Part shown: piece by piece, positions 8,557 through 18,558 of the stretch | Position numbering within the stretch: position 1 is the first letter of the stretch | How the letters are laid out: each line of letters starts with the position of its first letter | DNA from: CBDIHP01 sp965279195 | Lineage (GTDB): Bacteria; Planctomycetota; Planctomycetia; Isosphaerales; Isosphaeraceae | Assembly: GCA_965279195.1 (NCBI GenBank) | Contig: CBDIHP010000026.1 | Coordinates: forward strand, 1-64,000 | Direction of reading: 5' to 3' | Length of the DNA stretch: 64,000 nt | Notes under the pieces: generated by a model | What the model was told of the DNA's origin: nothing | Database searches by the model: none | The model's input: the letters and a program-made list of their open reading frames with translations, nothing else | Program-made: the position numbers and the translations under genes

Positions 8557-9965
8557 GCACACTCGAAGCCAGCACCGCCCCCGCCGCCAGCCCGGCGACG
8601 CCGCCGATGGCCAACCGGATCGCGTCGATGGACCAGTTCCGCGGCTACACCGTCGCCGGGATGTTCCTCGTGAACTTCCTCGGCGCCTACAAGGACACAA
8701 TCTATCCGGTCCTGCTCCACAAGGACAACTTCATCAGCTATGCCGACACGATCATGCCGAGCTTCATGTTCGCGTGCGGCTTCTCCTACCGCTTGAGCAC
8801 GCTCCGCCGGATCGAGACCAAGGGCTCGGGCGCGGCCTACCGCCACGCGATCGTCCGCAGCCTGGCGCTCATCCTCATCTCGCTGATGGTCTATGGATTC
8901 GGTAGCGAGTTCAAGAGCTTCAATGAGATCTCGAAAGAGTCGGTCTACAAATTCATCGCCAAGGTCTTCAAGGCGGACATGTGGGAGACCCTCGCCATCA
9001 TCGGGGCCGCCCAGTTGCTCATCCTGCCGGTCGTCGCGAAGGGCAAGCTCACCAGGCTCATCACCATCGCGCTCTTCCTCGTGGCGCACGGGGTGATCAC
9101 GCACTACTTCAATTATGACTTCATGGAAGGCAAGCCGAACCTGCTGACCCCCTACTGGGGCATCCCGACGAGCCGCACGTGGGACGGCGGTTTCTTCGGC
9201 GTGATGATGTGGAGCGTGCCGATGCTCGTCGGCTCGCTCGCCTACGACGCTATGCGCGACAGTTCTCCCGGCAAGGCGTCGTTCAAGCTGATGTTCTGGG
9301 GCTGCCTCCTCATGATCGTCGGCTACGGCATCTCGTGCCTCACCCGGCTCTACGACGTGACACCCGAAGCCCTCGCCGCCTCCGCCGCCGCGCAGGAGAA
9401 GGTGACCGCCGCGAAGAAGACCCTCGACGAGGCGAAGAAGGCCAACGACGAGGCCAAGACCAAGGAGGCCCAAACCGCACTCGACGCCGCCACCGCCGAG
9501 GCCGATAAGGCGAAGGTCGGCCCGCACGCCGCGTCGCCCGTGGTCTTCGACCTCGCCAAGCTCCAGGCCAAGGCGAACGCCGAGCACTGGAAGGAGCTGC
9601 TCGCCGAGCCCCCGTTCGTCGAGGGCCCCGACACGTCCAAGCGTCAATACAATTACTGGCTGATGCGGAAGCGGATCGTCTCGCCGTCGTTCACGCTCTT
9701 CGCCACCGGCTTCGCCCTGTCGCTCCTCTCCGTGTTCGTCATCTTCATGGACGGCGCCGGCCTGCGTGTCCCCCTCTTCCGCACCCTCGGCACCAACGCC
9801 CTCGCCGCTTACGTGATCCACGGCAAGATTGAGGAGACCATCCACTCCATCGTGCCCAAGGATTCCCCCCTCTGGTACGTCATGGTCGGCCTCGCCGTCT
9901 TCTACGTCATCTCCTACGGCTTTATCCGCTGGCTGGAAGCCCAGAAGGTGTTCATCCGGCTGTGA
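8553..9965 (+). CDS. DUF5009/HGSNAT-like multi-pass membrane protein
   Basis: A 470-residue polytopic protein. The motif RIASMDQFRGYTVAGMFLVN matches the acyltransferase-like family of heparan-alpha-glucosaminide N-acetyltransferase (YeiB/DUF5009 group), which moves acetyl groups across membranes. Roughly ten hydrophobic segments are visible, and the last part (LFRTLGTNALAAYVIHGKIE) is typical of the family. Residues about 268-330 are an Ala/Lys/Glu-rich coiled-coil-like insertion (AAKKTLDEAKKANDEAKTKE) between membrane segments, which I do not recall from relatives. It starts inside the stop codon of the preceding VCBS/ASPIC gene, suggesting that both serve the cell envelope. The acetyl acceptor is unknown. 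Confidence 0.82.
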   Translation: MSTLEASTAPAASPATPPMANRIASMDQFRGYTVAGMFLVNFLGAYKDTIYPVLLHKDNFISYADTIMPSFMFACGFSYRLSTLRRIETKGSGAAYRHAIVRSLALILISLMVYGFGSEFKSFNEISKESVYKFIAKVFKADMWETLAIIGAAQLLILPVVAKGKLTRLITIALFLVAHGVITHYFNYDFMEGKPNLLTPYWGIPTSRTWDGGFFGVMMWSVPMLVGSLAYDAMRDSSPGKASFKLMFWGCLLMIVGYGISCLTRLYDVTPEALAASAAAQEKVTAAKKTLDEAKKANDEAKTKEAQTALDAATAEADKAKVGPHAASPVVFDLAKLQAKANAEHWKELLAEPPFVEGPDTSKRQYNYWLMRKRIVSPSFTLFATGFALSLLSVFVIFMDGAGLRVPLFRTLGTNALAAYVIHGKIEETIHSIVPKDSPLWYVMVGLAVFYVISYGFIRWLEAQKVFIRL

Positions 9966-9996
9966 TCTTTGTCGGCGGCGGACGCTCCCCCCACCC

Positions 9997-10156
9997 GGAG
10001 TGCGGAAGCTGACTTCCGCTCCCAGGTAGGGGAGCTTGCTCCCCGTGGCGAACGCTTCTCAGCTAGCCGCCGACAATTGATCAACCGTCATTCCTGCGAA
10101 CCGAGCACGCGGAGCAAGCTCCGCGACAACCGAGCGGAAGCGAGCTTCCGCACTCC
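9997..10156. repeat. Intergenic inverted repeat, GGAGTGCGGAAGC family, copy 1
   Basis: The arms at 9997-10021 and 10132-10156 are inverted copies agreeing at 23 of 25 positions. Each arm is itself a small palindrome (GCGGAAGC...GCTTCCGC). Inside lie further hairpins with the core GGAGC-TT-GCTCC (near 10028) and GGAGCAAGCTCC (near 10111). Related copies occur at 12004 and 51575. Confidence 0.8.
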
Positions 10157-10179
10157 ATAGCCGACACAAGACATCCGCC

Positions 10180-12003
10180 ATGCCCTCGCCCTCTCCCCGG
10201 ATTGAAGCCGAACGCCGACGCTCCGAACGGGGGGAGGCGAAGCGACGACTCGCCGGCCGCGACGGCCTCGTGGGCTATGCCCGCCTGGCGCTGTTCGTCG
10301 CGGCCGTCGGCACCATCTGGCCCGCCGCGCAGGGGACCGTCCCCGGCCCCCTGCCCCTCTTCTGCTTCATCGGGTTCATGGTCCTGGTCGTGATCCACGC
10401 CAGGGTCGCCCGAGAACTCCGCCGCGTCACCCGAGCCGAAGGCTACTGGGACCGCGCCCTGGCCCGGATCGGCGGCACCTGGGCCGGCCGGCCCGACGGC
10501 TCGACGGGGGACCGGTTCCTCGACGAGGACCACCCCTACGCCCCCGACCTCGACCTCTTCGGCCCCGGCTCCATGTTCGAACGCCTCTGCGCCGCCCGGA
10601 CCTCCTGGGGCCAGGTGCGGCTGGCCGACTGGCTCAAGGTCGCCGCCGACCGCGACGAGATCCTGGCGCGCCAGGCCGCCATCGCCGAGGCCGCCACGAA
10701 ACTCGACTTCCTCGAGGACCTCGCCGGGCTGGGCGACGACGTCGCGGCCGACGGCGTGCAGGTCCGCGACCTCGCCGCCTGGGGCAAGGGGCCGCGCGTC
10801 CTGACCACCTCGCTCCCCCTGCGGATCGCCGCCGCCCTACTCGCCGTGGCGGCCGTCGTCACGCTCATCGGCTGGGGCTGGTTCGGGTTCGGCCGCTGGC
10901 CATTCTTCGCCGCCCTGCTCGCCGAGGCCGCCATCGGGGCCCCGTTGTTCCGGAGCGTCCAGAAGTCGCTGGAGACGATCCACGAGCGTTCCGAGGAACT
11001 CGACCGCCTGGCCCTGCTGCTCGCCCGGGTCGAGCGCGAGCCGTTCAACTCGCCGCGCTGGCAACGGATCCACACGCAGTTGCATGATCGCCTGAACCCG
11101 AAGGCGAATGCCTCGGTGCTGATCGGCCAGCTCGCGCGCCGGGTGCAGTGGCTCGACGCCCGCCGCAACCAGTTCTTCGCCCTGATGGCCCCGTTGATGC
11201 TCTGGTCGACGCAGTTCGCCATGGCCATCGAGTCCTGGCGTCTCCGCCACGGCCCGGAGATCTCCGACTGGCTCGACGCCATCGCCGACGCCGAGGCGCT
11301 GGCCTCGATGGCGGCCTACGCCTTCGAGAACCCCGACGACGCCTTCGCCGAGATCGTCCCCGTCGAGGACGGCCCGGTCCTGAAGGCCGACCGGCTCGGG
11401 CATCCGCTCATCGCGCAGGACAAATGCATCCGCAACGACATCGCGATCACGAAGGATCAGCCGGTGGTGGCGGTCAGCGGCTCGAACATGTCGGGCAAGA
11501 GCACCTGGCTTCGAACCGTCGGCCTGAACGCCGCGCTGGCGCTCTGCGGCGCCCCGGTCCGGGCGACGTCCTTCGCGATCTCGCCCGTCAAGATCGGCGG
11601 CACCTTGCGCGTGCATGACTCGCTGCAGGACGGCCGGTCGCGGTTCTACGCCGAGATCCTGCGGCTCAAGCAGCTCCTCGACCTGGCCTCGGGCCCGTCG
11701 CAGACGCCGCCCCAGCCGCCGCTCTTGTTCCTGGTCGACGAGATCCTCCACGGCACGAACTCGCACGACCGCCGCCAGGGGGCCGAGGGGATCCTCCGGG
11801 CCCTCGCCGCGCGGGGGGCCATCGGCCTGTTCACGACCCACGACCTCGCCCTCGCCGGCCTCGACGGCTTCGCCCGCAGCGTCCACTTCGCCGACCACCT
11901 CGGCGACGACGGCCAGCTCGTCTTCGACTACATCATGCGCCCCGGGGTCGTCCAGCACTCCAACGCGCTGGCGTTGATGCGATCCGTCGGATTGGACGTC
12001 TAA
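10180..12003 (+). CDS. Membrane-anchored MutS-family ATPase (MutS domain V only)
   Basis: A 607-residue protein with a C-terminal MutS domain V: Walker A GSNMSGKSTWLRT, the motif GGTLRVHDSLQDGRSRFYAE, Walker B LLFLVDEILHGTNSHDR and FTTHDLALAGL. The mismatch-recognition domain I of true MutS is absent, and the MutS2 Smr domain is not seen. Two pairs of hydrophobic segments near residues 30-70 and 215-260 suggest a membrane anchor. This architecture exists as an uncharacterised branch of the MutS family, so a role in mismatch repair should not be assumed. The gene is flanked on both sides by copies of the same palindromic repeat. Confidence 0.85.
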   Translation: MPSPSPRIEAERRRSERGEAKRRLAGRDGLVGYARLALFVAAVGTIWPAAQGTVPGPLPLFCFIGFMVLVVIHARVARELRRVTRAEGYWDRALARIGGTWAGRPDGSTGDRFLDEDHPYAPDLDLFGPGSMFERLCAARTSWGQVRLADWLKVAADRDEILARQAAIAEAATKLDFLEDLAGLGDDVAADGVQVRDLAAWGKGPRVLTTSLPLRIAAALLAVAAVVTLIGWGWFGFGRWPFFAALLAEAAIGAPLFRSVQKSLETIHERSEELDRLALLLARVEREPFNSPRWQRIHTQLHDRLNPKANASVLIGQLARRVQWLDARRNQFFALMAPLMLWSTQFAMAIESWRLRHGPEISDWLDAIADAEALASMAAYAFENPDDAFAEIVPVEDGPVLKADRLGHPLIAQDKCIRNDIAITKDQPVVAVSGSNMSGKSTWLRTVGLNAALALCGAPVRATSFAISPVKIGGTLRVHDSLQDGRSRFYAEILRLKQLLDLASGPSQTPPQPPLLFLVDEILHGTNSHDRRQGAEGILRALAARGAIGLFTTHDLALAGLDGFARSVHFADHLGDDGQLVFDYIMRPGVVQHSNALALMRSVGLDV

Positions 12004-12122
12004 CCCGGAGTGCGGAAGCTCGCTTCCGCTGTGTTCTCGCGGAGCTTGCTCCGCGAGCCCGGGCGAAGTTCCAACCTATCGGCCCAACGCGATCCCTCGG
12101 GAGCAAGCGTCCGCACTCCGGG
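12004..12122. repeat. Intergenic inverted repeat, GGAGTGCGGAAGC family, copy 2
   Basis: It begins at the base after the stop codon of the MutS-like gene. The outer arm CCCGGAGTGCGGA is mirrored by CCGCACTCCGGG at 12111-12122. Inner hairpins are GCGGAAGC-TC-GCTTCCGC and CGCGGAGC-TT-GCTCCGCG. It is the same family as 9997-10156. Confidence 0.78.
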
Positions 12123-12564
12123 GGGTGGTGCCGCGAAGCAATGGCCCTCTGGCGCCGGTCGGACGGGCTCGTCGTTCCGACCGACCGACGCGTCGAGGGT
12201 ATCCGACCCGCCCGGGGGCATTTGGGCGGGCCGAATTTCAAAGGGCCGCGGGGGCCGGGGGGCACCCCGCGCGGCAAGTCTCGTGCGGGGACGGCGGCCT
12301 CTCCCGGCCGGGCTTCGCTCCCCTCTATCACGAAAGTCACCTGAACCACCCCGATCGCGCCGGGAAATCTCGCCGATTCCCCGGATTCGCCCCACCTCGT
12401 CTACCCAGAAGAGGTTGTGTCGCCCGCCTTGCCGCTGTGCTACCATCCAACCGGCCAGGAATCGGCTGTCTGACGCTCAATCCTTAGCCCCAACGGGGCA
12501 CCATGGAATCGCCAGGCGGCGTGAGCCCCTGGGCCGCGAGCCGAACACACGAGGAGTCCCCCCC
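12123..12564. other. Long intergenic region before the secreted paralogue pair
   Basis: About 440 bases with no credible coding sequence. A degenerate solo copy of the CCAGGGGCGTGAGCCCCTGG repeat (see 14357) is visible around 12512-12532. No clear promoter was found. Confidence 0.35.
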
Positions 12565-13416
12565 ATGACCATCGCCGCCTTGATCGCACTCGCCATCCTC
12601 GCCCAGGCCCCCGCCAAGCCCCTCGACGAGGCTGCGTTCCTCCGCGAGGCGTCCAGAGGGTGGGCCGTGCTGGAGAAGGCGTATGCGGATATCCAGTGGA
12701 AGCACCACAGCGAATCGATGCCGGGCGGGACGAGGGATGAGGAATCGTTTGCTCGCCTCGGGAAGCGAGTCCGGGCGGAGCGAGGGGAACGGTTCTTCCC
12801 GGGTCGGCCCCCGAAATTCCCGGGGTTTCGGCGTGCCTACGTGACCGACGGCACGGCGTCCTTCGTCGCAGATAAGATGGCGTCCGATTCGCCATTCTTG
12901 CTGCGCGAATATCATGCCGATCGGACCGCCGAGGACGACCGGGCCCTCCGGCCTTATGAGGCCGTCACGCGTCTGGCCTGTTTCGCAAATGCGCTTCGTC
13001 CCTGGAGCGAACAGGTCAAACGACCGGGCTTTTCCATCATCCTGCTGGAGGGCATCAAGGAAGGCTCTCGCGATCTCATTCGCATGCACTACCGCGAAGA
13101 TAGCCAGCCGGATGAGGTCGCCTCAATCATCAAGGGTTGGTGTATGTTCGACCCCAAGGAGAACTACCTGCCTGTCGAGTCCGAGGTCGAAATCATCCAG
13201 AATGCCACGAAGCGATTCGGCAAGTTGCACATCAAGGTCGAACATAAATCTTCAGATCGATTTTCCGGCCTGCGCCTTGTCCCGGCCAGGATGACCCGAA
13301 CCACCATTGCCATCAATACGTTCGACGAAACATACGAGTTCGAGGAGTTCGCCCCCTGCAAGCTGAAGGAGGCCGACTTCCGCCCCGAAGCCTTCGGCCT
13401 CGAAACGCCCAGATGA
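12565..13416 (+). CDS. Secreted protein of unknown function, tandem paralogue A
   Basis: A 283-residue protein with a short hydrophobic N-terminus (TIAALIALAILAQAPA) suggesting export. ATG 12565 is chosen because it follows GAGGAG and puts the signal-like segment at the N-terminus, although the frame is open much further upstream. The protein is clearly paralogous to the next gene. Shared elements include LDEAAFLREA, GWAVLEKAYA, RLGKRVRAE, YVTDGTA, SRDLIRMHYRED, FDPKENYLPVESEVE, FSGLRLVP and an identical ending KLKEADFRPEAFGLETPR (one residue differs). I do not recognise the family. Confidence 0.75.
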   Translation: MTIAALIALAILAQAPAKPLDEAAFLREASRGWAVLEKAYADIQWKHHSESMPGGTRDEESFARLGKRVRAERGERFFPGRPPKFPGFRRAYVTDGTASFVADKMASDSPFLLREYHADRTAEDDRALRPYEAVTRLACFANALRPWSEQVKRPGFSIILLEGIKEGSRDLIRMHYREDSQPDEVASIIKGWCMFDPKENYLPVESEVEIIQNATKRFGKLHIKVEHKSSDRFSGLRLVPARMTRTTIAINTFDETYEFEEFAPCKLKEADFRPEAFGLETPR

Positions 13417-13470
13417 TCGACTGAAATCAGTCCCGGTTGGGCGTCTGTCAGATTAGCCAGGAGCGGATCC

Positions 13471-14328
13471 ATGTCACCCGTCGCCTTGATTGCCATCGCC
13501 GTGCTCGCCCAAGCCCCCGCGAGACCAATCGACGAAGCCACCTTCCTGCGCGAGGCCGCCACGGGTTGGGCCTTGCTGGAGAAGGCTTATGCGAACGTCG
13601 AAGTGAGATATCGGACCGAATGGACTCGCGGCGACACGGATGAGCAGTCGTTCTCGCGCCTGGGCAAGAGGCTCCGGGCTGAACAAAGCGAGCGGTTGAT
13701 CCCGGATCGCCCACGGCAGAACCCCGGATTTACTCGGACCTATGTGACAGATGGTACGGCGTGCTTCATCGCCGACAGGATGTCCCCCAACGCTCCATTC
13801 CTGCTACGCCAGTACAACACGACCCGGATTGCCAAAGACTATCTGCCTCTCCTGCTCAATCAAACTCGTCTCGATGAAATGTGCTACGCGAGCAGATTCC
13901 GGCCTTGGTCGGAACAGATCAAACGTAAGGGCTTTTCTATCACACGTCTCGACACAATCAAAGTCGATTCACGCGATCTTATCCGCATGGAATACCGCGA
14001 GGATGACCAGCCTGCGGAGAAAGTCTCGATTGTCAGCGGTTGGTGCCACTTCGATCCCAAGGAAAACTACGCGCCGGTCGAGTCCGAGGTCGAATTCCTC
14101 CAGCGACCATCGAACTATGTGGGCAAGATTTACTTCAAAATCGCGTATAGACCCAGCGACGAATTTTCCGGGCTCCGACTCGTGCCCTCCAGCATGAGTG
14201 AAACACTCATCGGCTCCAAGGGGACGGTGACGAGTTCGGCAGCGATCACGGTCGATCGCTTTGCTCCTTGCAAGCTCAAGGAAGCCGACTTCCGCCTCGA
14301 AGCCTTCGGCCTCGAAACGCCCAGGTGA
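13471..14328 (+). CDS. Secreted protein of unknown function, tandem paralogue B
   Basis: A 285-residue protein duplicated from or with the preceding gene, starting 54 bases after it. The N-terminus (VALIAIAVLAQAPARPIDEA) is again signal-like, and the order of conserved blocks is the same: GWALLEKAYANVE, RLGKRLRAEQSER, YVTDGTACFIADRM, SRDLIRMEYREDDQP, FDPKENYAPVESEVEFL, FSGLRLVPSSM and CKLKEADFRLEAFGLETPR. Middle regions have diverged, so the duplication is not very recent. A small hairpin, GACTGA-AA-TCAGTC, lies between the two genes near 13420. Function unknown. Confidence 0.75.
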   Translation: MSPVALIAIAVLAQAPARPIDEATFLREAATGWALLEKAYANVEVRYRTEWTRGDTDEQSFSRLGKRLRAEQSERLIPDRPRQNPGFTRTYVTDGTACFIADRMSPNAPFLLRQYNTTRIAKDYLPLLLNQTRLDEMCYASRFRPWSEQIKRKGFSITRLDTIKVDSRDLIRMEYREDDQPAEKVSIVSGWCHFDPKENYAPVESEVEFLQRPSNYVGKIYFKIAYRPSDEFSGLRLVPSSMSETLIGSKGTVTSSAAITVDRFAPCKLKEADFRLEAFGLETPR

Positions 14329-14356
14329 TCGGCCCTGATCGGCCTCGGAGGGGAGT

Positions 14357-14477
14357 CCGTCGGTCGCCAGGGGCGTGAGCCCCTGGGACGCCCGAAGAAG
14401 GCCCCCGACCACTCGAAAAATCACGCATTCGGCCAATCCGCCGGTTTCCAGGGGCTCACGCCCCTGGCCACTGACGG
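14357..14477. repeat. Intergenic inverted repeat, CCAGGGGCGTGAGCCCCTGG family
   Basis: The arms at 14357-14386 and 14448-14477 are inverted copies agreeing at about 27 of 30 positions. The core of each arm is itself nearly palindromic (CCAGGGGC...GCCCCTGG). The spacer is about 60 bases. A degenerate solo copy lies near 12512. Confidence 0.78.
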
Positions 14478-14519
14478 ACGCCCCTCCGGGGCTCGAACAA
14501 CAACATCGGATCCTCTCCC

Positions 14520-15671
14520 ATGAACATGCTCGCGGCCTCGTTCCTTTTCATACTTGCAAACGCCCCCGCGACGGACGAGGGGCGGCTGGACACGTCGAAG
14601 GCGCCGGGGGTGGTGATCGCCCACAGCCCGGCGAAGTCGAGGCAATACATCGGGTCGCCGTCGATCGCGGTGCTGCCGTCCGGGGAGTATGTCGTCTCGC
14701 ACGACTTCTTCGGGCCAGGGAGCACGCGAGAGGTGACGCGAGTTTATGCGTCGAAGGATCGGGGGCAGACCTGGACCCGGCGCGGGGAGATGAAGGGGCA
14801 GTGGTGGTCCACCCTGTTCGCCCACAAGGGGGATCTCTACATCCTCGGGACGAGCAAGGAATACGGATCCACCGTGATCCGCCGCTCGACCGACGGCGGG
14901 GCCACCTGGACGGAGCCGAAGGACGCGAAGTCGGGGGTCTTGCACGGCGACGGCAAGTATCACTGCGCCCCGGTCCCGGTGCTGATCCATAACGGCCGCA
15001 TCTGGCGGGCGATGGAAGACGCGATGGGGCCCGGCGGCTGGGGGACGCATTTCCGGGCGTTCATGATGTCCGCCCCCGTCGACGCCGACCTCCTCGACGC
15101 CGCCTCCTGGACCAGCTCCAACCGGCTTGGCCGCGACCCGAAGTGGCTCGACGGCACCTTCCACGGCTGGCTCGAAGGCAACGCCGTGCTCACGCCCGAC
15201 GGGCAGGTGATCGACCTGCTCCGCGTCGACGGCATGCACTGGCCCGAGCGCGCGGCCATCGTCCGGATCTCGCCCGACGGCAAGACCGCCAGCTTCGACC
15301 CCTCCCGTGATTTCATCAACATGCCGGGCGGTGCCAAGAAGTTCACCGTCCGATATGATCCCGAATCCAAACGCTACTGGACCCTCGCCACCGCCGCCGC
15401 GAAGCCCTTGCTGCTCAAGAAGCCGGCGTCGATCCGCAACCGATTGATACTGATGTCGTCGCCCGACCTGCGCGAGTGGACCACGCATTCCACCCTGATC
15501 GAGCACCCCGAGGTGATCTACCACGGCTTCCAGTACGTCGACTGGCTGTTCGACGGCCCCGACCTGATCGCCGCCGTCCGCACCGCCACCGACGACGGCC
15601 TCGGCGGCGCGCATAACAATCACGATGCGAACTTCCTCACGTTCCTGCGCGTGAAGGATTTCCGCAAGTAG
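14520..15671 (+). CDS. Sialidase-fold (BNR/Asp-box) secreted protein
   Basis: A 383-residue protein with a short hydrophobic N-terminus (MNMLAASFLFILANAPAT) and a predicted six-bladed propeller of the sialidase/exo-alpha-sialidase superfamily. Asp-box motifs SKDRGQTWT and STDGGATWTEP are visible, with WSTLFAHKGDLYILG nearby. Enzymatic sialidase activity cannot be concluded, because the Arg triad was not confirmed and many planctomycete members have other or unknown substrates. Its TAG stop lies inside the left arm of the repeat at 15668-15781. The gene is convergent with the lactate permease. Confidence 0.82.
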   Translation: MNMLAASFLFILANAPATDEGRLDTSKAPGVVIAHSPAKSRQYIGSPSIAVLPSGEYVVSHDFFGPGSTREVTRVYASKDRGQTWTRRGEMKGQWWSTLFAHKGDLYILGTSKEYGSTVIRRSTDGGATWTEPKDAKSGVLHGDGKYHCAPVPVLIHNGRIWRAMEDAMGPGGWGTHFRAFMMSAPVDADLLDAASWTSSNRLGRDPKWLDGTFHGWLEGNAVLTPDGQVIDLLRVDGMHWPERAAIVRISPDGKTASFDPSRDFINMPGGAKKFTVRYDPESKRYWTLATAAAKPLLLKKPASIRNRLILMSSPDLREWTTHSTLIEHPEVIYHGFQYVDWLFDGPDLIAAVRTATDDGLGGAHNNHDANFLTFLRVKDFRK

Positions 15672-15777
15672 GGTGTGGTGACCGCGTCTTCGCGGTCACC
15701 GCACCCGTTCCGGCCCCGCCGTCCACCGCCGCCGTGGGTGCGGTGGACGCGGACATTCGTCCGCGTGGCACCACACC

Positions 15778-15781
<4 letters not shown>
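15668..15781. repeat. Inverted repeat between convergent genes, GTAGGGTG family, copy 1
   Basis: The arms GTAGGGTGTGGTG (15668-15680) and CACCACACCCTAC (15769-15781) pair perfectly. Inside are two further hairpins, GTGACCGCG-TCTT-CGCGGTCAC and one around GCGGACATTCGTCCGC, so the whole could fold as a cruciform. The TAG in the left arm is the stop codon of the sialidase-fold gene, and the complementary TAG in the right arm is the stop codon of the permease gene. It may serve as a bidirectional terminator. Confidence 0.82.
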
Positions 15782-17451
<1,670 letters not shown>

Positions 17452-17690
17452 GATGGGGTCTCCCGGGTCCTTTCGCCAACAACCTGCGCCGGGCGAGGGG
17501 TCCCCCGCGCCGGGCGTGGGTCTCCAGACCCCGCCCCGGCGGAGATCGTAGGGGACCGCATGATCGGGTCTCCAGACCCGAATCTTCGTCGGAATGGGGC
17601 GGGCCTGGAGACCCGGTTCACCGGCACGGCGCGGCGGGGAGGGGGCGGGGTCGGGAGACCCTCGCCCGGCGCCCCCGGCGATCCGGGACG
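17452..17690. repeat. Cluster of GGGTCTCC-type palindromes between divergent lldP and hpf
   Basis: Perfect palindromes GGGTCTCCAGACCC at 17518-17531 and CGGGTCTCCAGACCCG at 17565-17580 are followed by a near-complementary version, GGGCCTGGAGACCC, at 17601-17614. Further half-sites (GGGTCTCCC at about 17456 and GGGAGACCC at about 17654) lie at the edges, together with two tandem GCGCCGGGCG units near 17486 and 17505. It could be an operator array or a repeat family. The remaining bases up to 17943 show no other feature. Confidence 0.6.
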
Positions 17691-17943
17691 GTGATGGCAT
17701 GGGGATCAGGCAGGATACGCCTCCCCTCGCCCGATCGCCAGTATCCGCCTAGGTTTCCGAAACGGAACCGTCGCGGCCCGGTGGGCAACGGCGATCTCAA
17801 CGGGCGTCCCGGGAAAGCGACGGGGGGCGGGGACGCCCCTTGACCCCGGGGGCTCGCGGCCGTTAGTCTCTCTGGACGCCCGCGCGGTCCCTTTCCCAAG
17901 GGGCCATGACGGGTTGTGTCTGGAAATGGCAAGGAGCGGACGG

Positions 17944-18273
17944 GTGCATATTGAGATCTCGACCCGCCACGGCGCATTGGATCCGGCTCAGCATCGACAC
18001 CTTCACGACAAGGCCGAGAAGCTGCAGAAGTACTTCGGCCGCCTGATGGCCATCGAAGTCGCCGTCGATCACAACAAGCACGCCTGGCACGTGGAAATCC
18101 TGGTTTCGGCGGAGCACAAGCACGACTTCGTGGCGAAGGAAGAGGCGCCGACGCTCGAGTCGGCGATGGACCTCTGCGTCCACAAGATCGAAGAGCAGCT
18201 CCGCCGCTACAAGGATCGGGTCCAGCACCACAAGGGCGACCCCTCCACCCGGGACGCCGTGGACGCCTCCTGA
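17944..18273 (+). CDS. hpf: Ribosome hibernation promoting factor (HPF/RaiA family)
   Basis: A 109-residue protein of the HPF/YfiA family, which binds the 30S subunit and silences ribosomes in stationary phase. Recognised blocks are IEISTRHGALDPA, KAEKLQKYFGRLMAIEVAVD, WHVEILVSAEHKHDFVAKEE and MDLCVHKIEEQLRRYKDRVQ. GTG 17944 is preferred because an ideal AAGGAG lies seven bases upstream and the protein then starts directly with the first strand (VHIEIS). In-frame ATG codons at 17914 and 17926 lack this spacing. The C-terminal extension of long HPF is missing, so this is the short form. It heads the cluster with EIIA, HPr and EI, resembling the hpf-ptsN arrangement of proteobacteria. Confidence 0.9.
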   Translation: MHIEISTRHGALDPAQHRHLHDKAEKLQKYFGRLMAIEVAVDHNKHAWHVEILVSAEHKHDFVAKEEAPTLESAMDLCVHKIEEQLRRYKDRVQHHKGDPSTRDAVDAS

Positions 18274-18558
18274 ACCATTTCCGTCACGATTCTCCGCGAT
18301 CGGCCGACATCGCCGACTCGCCCCGGGACGCATCGCGACGCACCGGCCCCCTTCGCCCGACCGATGGCAACCCGACCGTCGCTTAACACGCGACGGCACA
18401 AGGTTTTCAGGCCATCTCGCCGGGTCCTGTGGTGCCCGGTGCCCGGCCGGTCCCGGCGGGCAGGTTGACGGCCGATCGTGACGCCGCTCTTTCCCATCCG
18501 GGCAATCCCCGACCCGAACGGATGGCCGCGGCGGTACGTGGTCTGGATGGAGGGCTGG

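Noticed and set aside
18274..18558. Possible structured RNA between hpf and the EIIA gene
   Set aside because: No stable stem series, conserved RNA motif or promoter-terminator pair could be recognised by eye.
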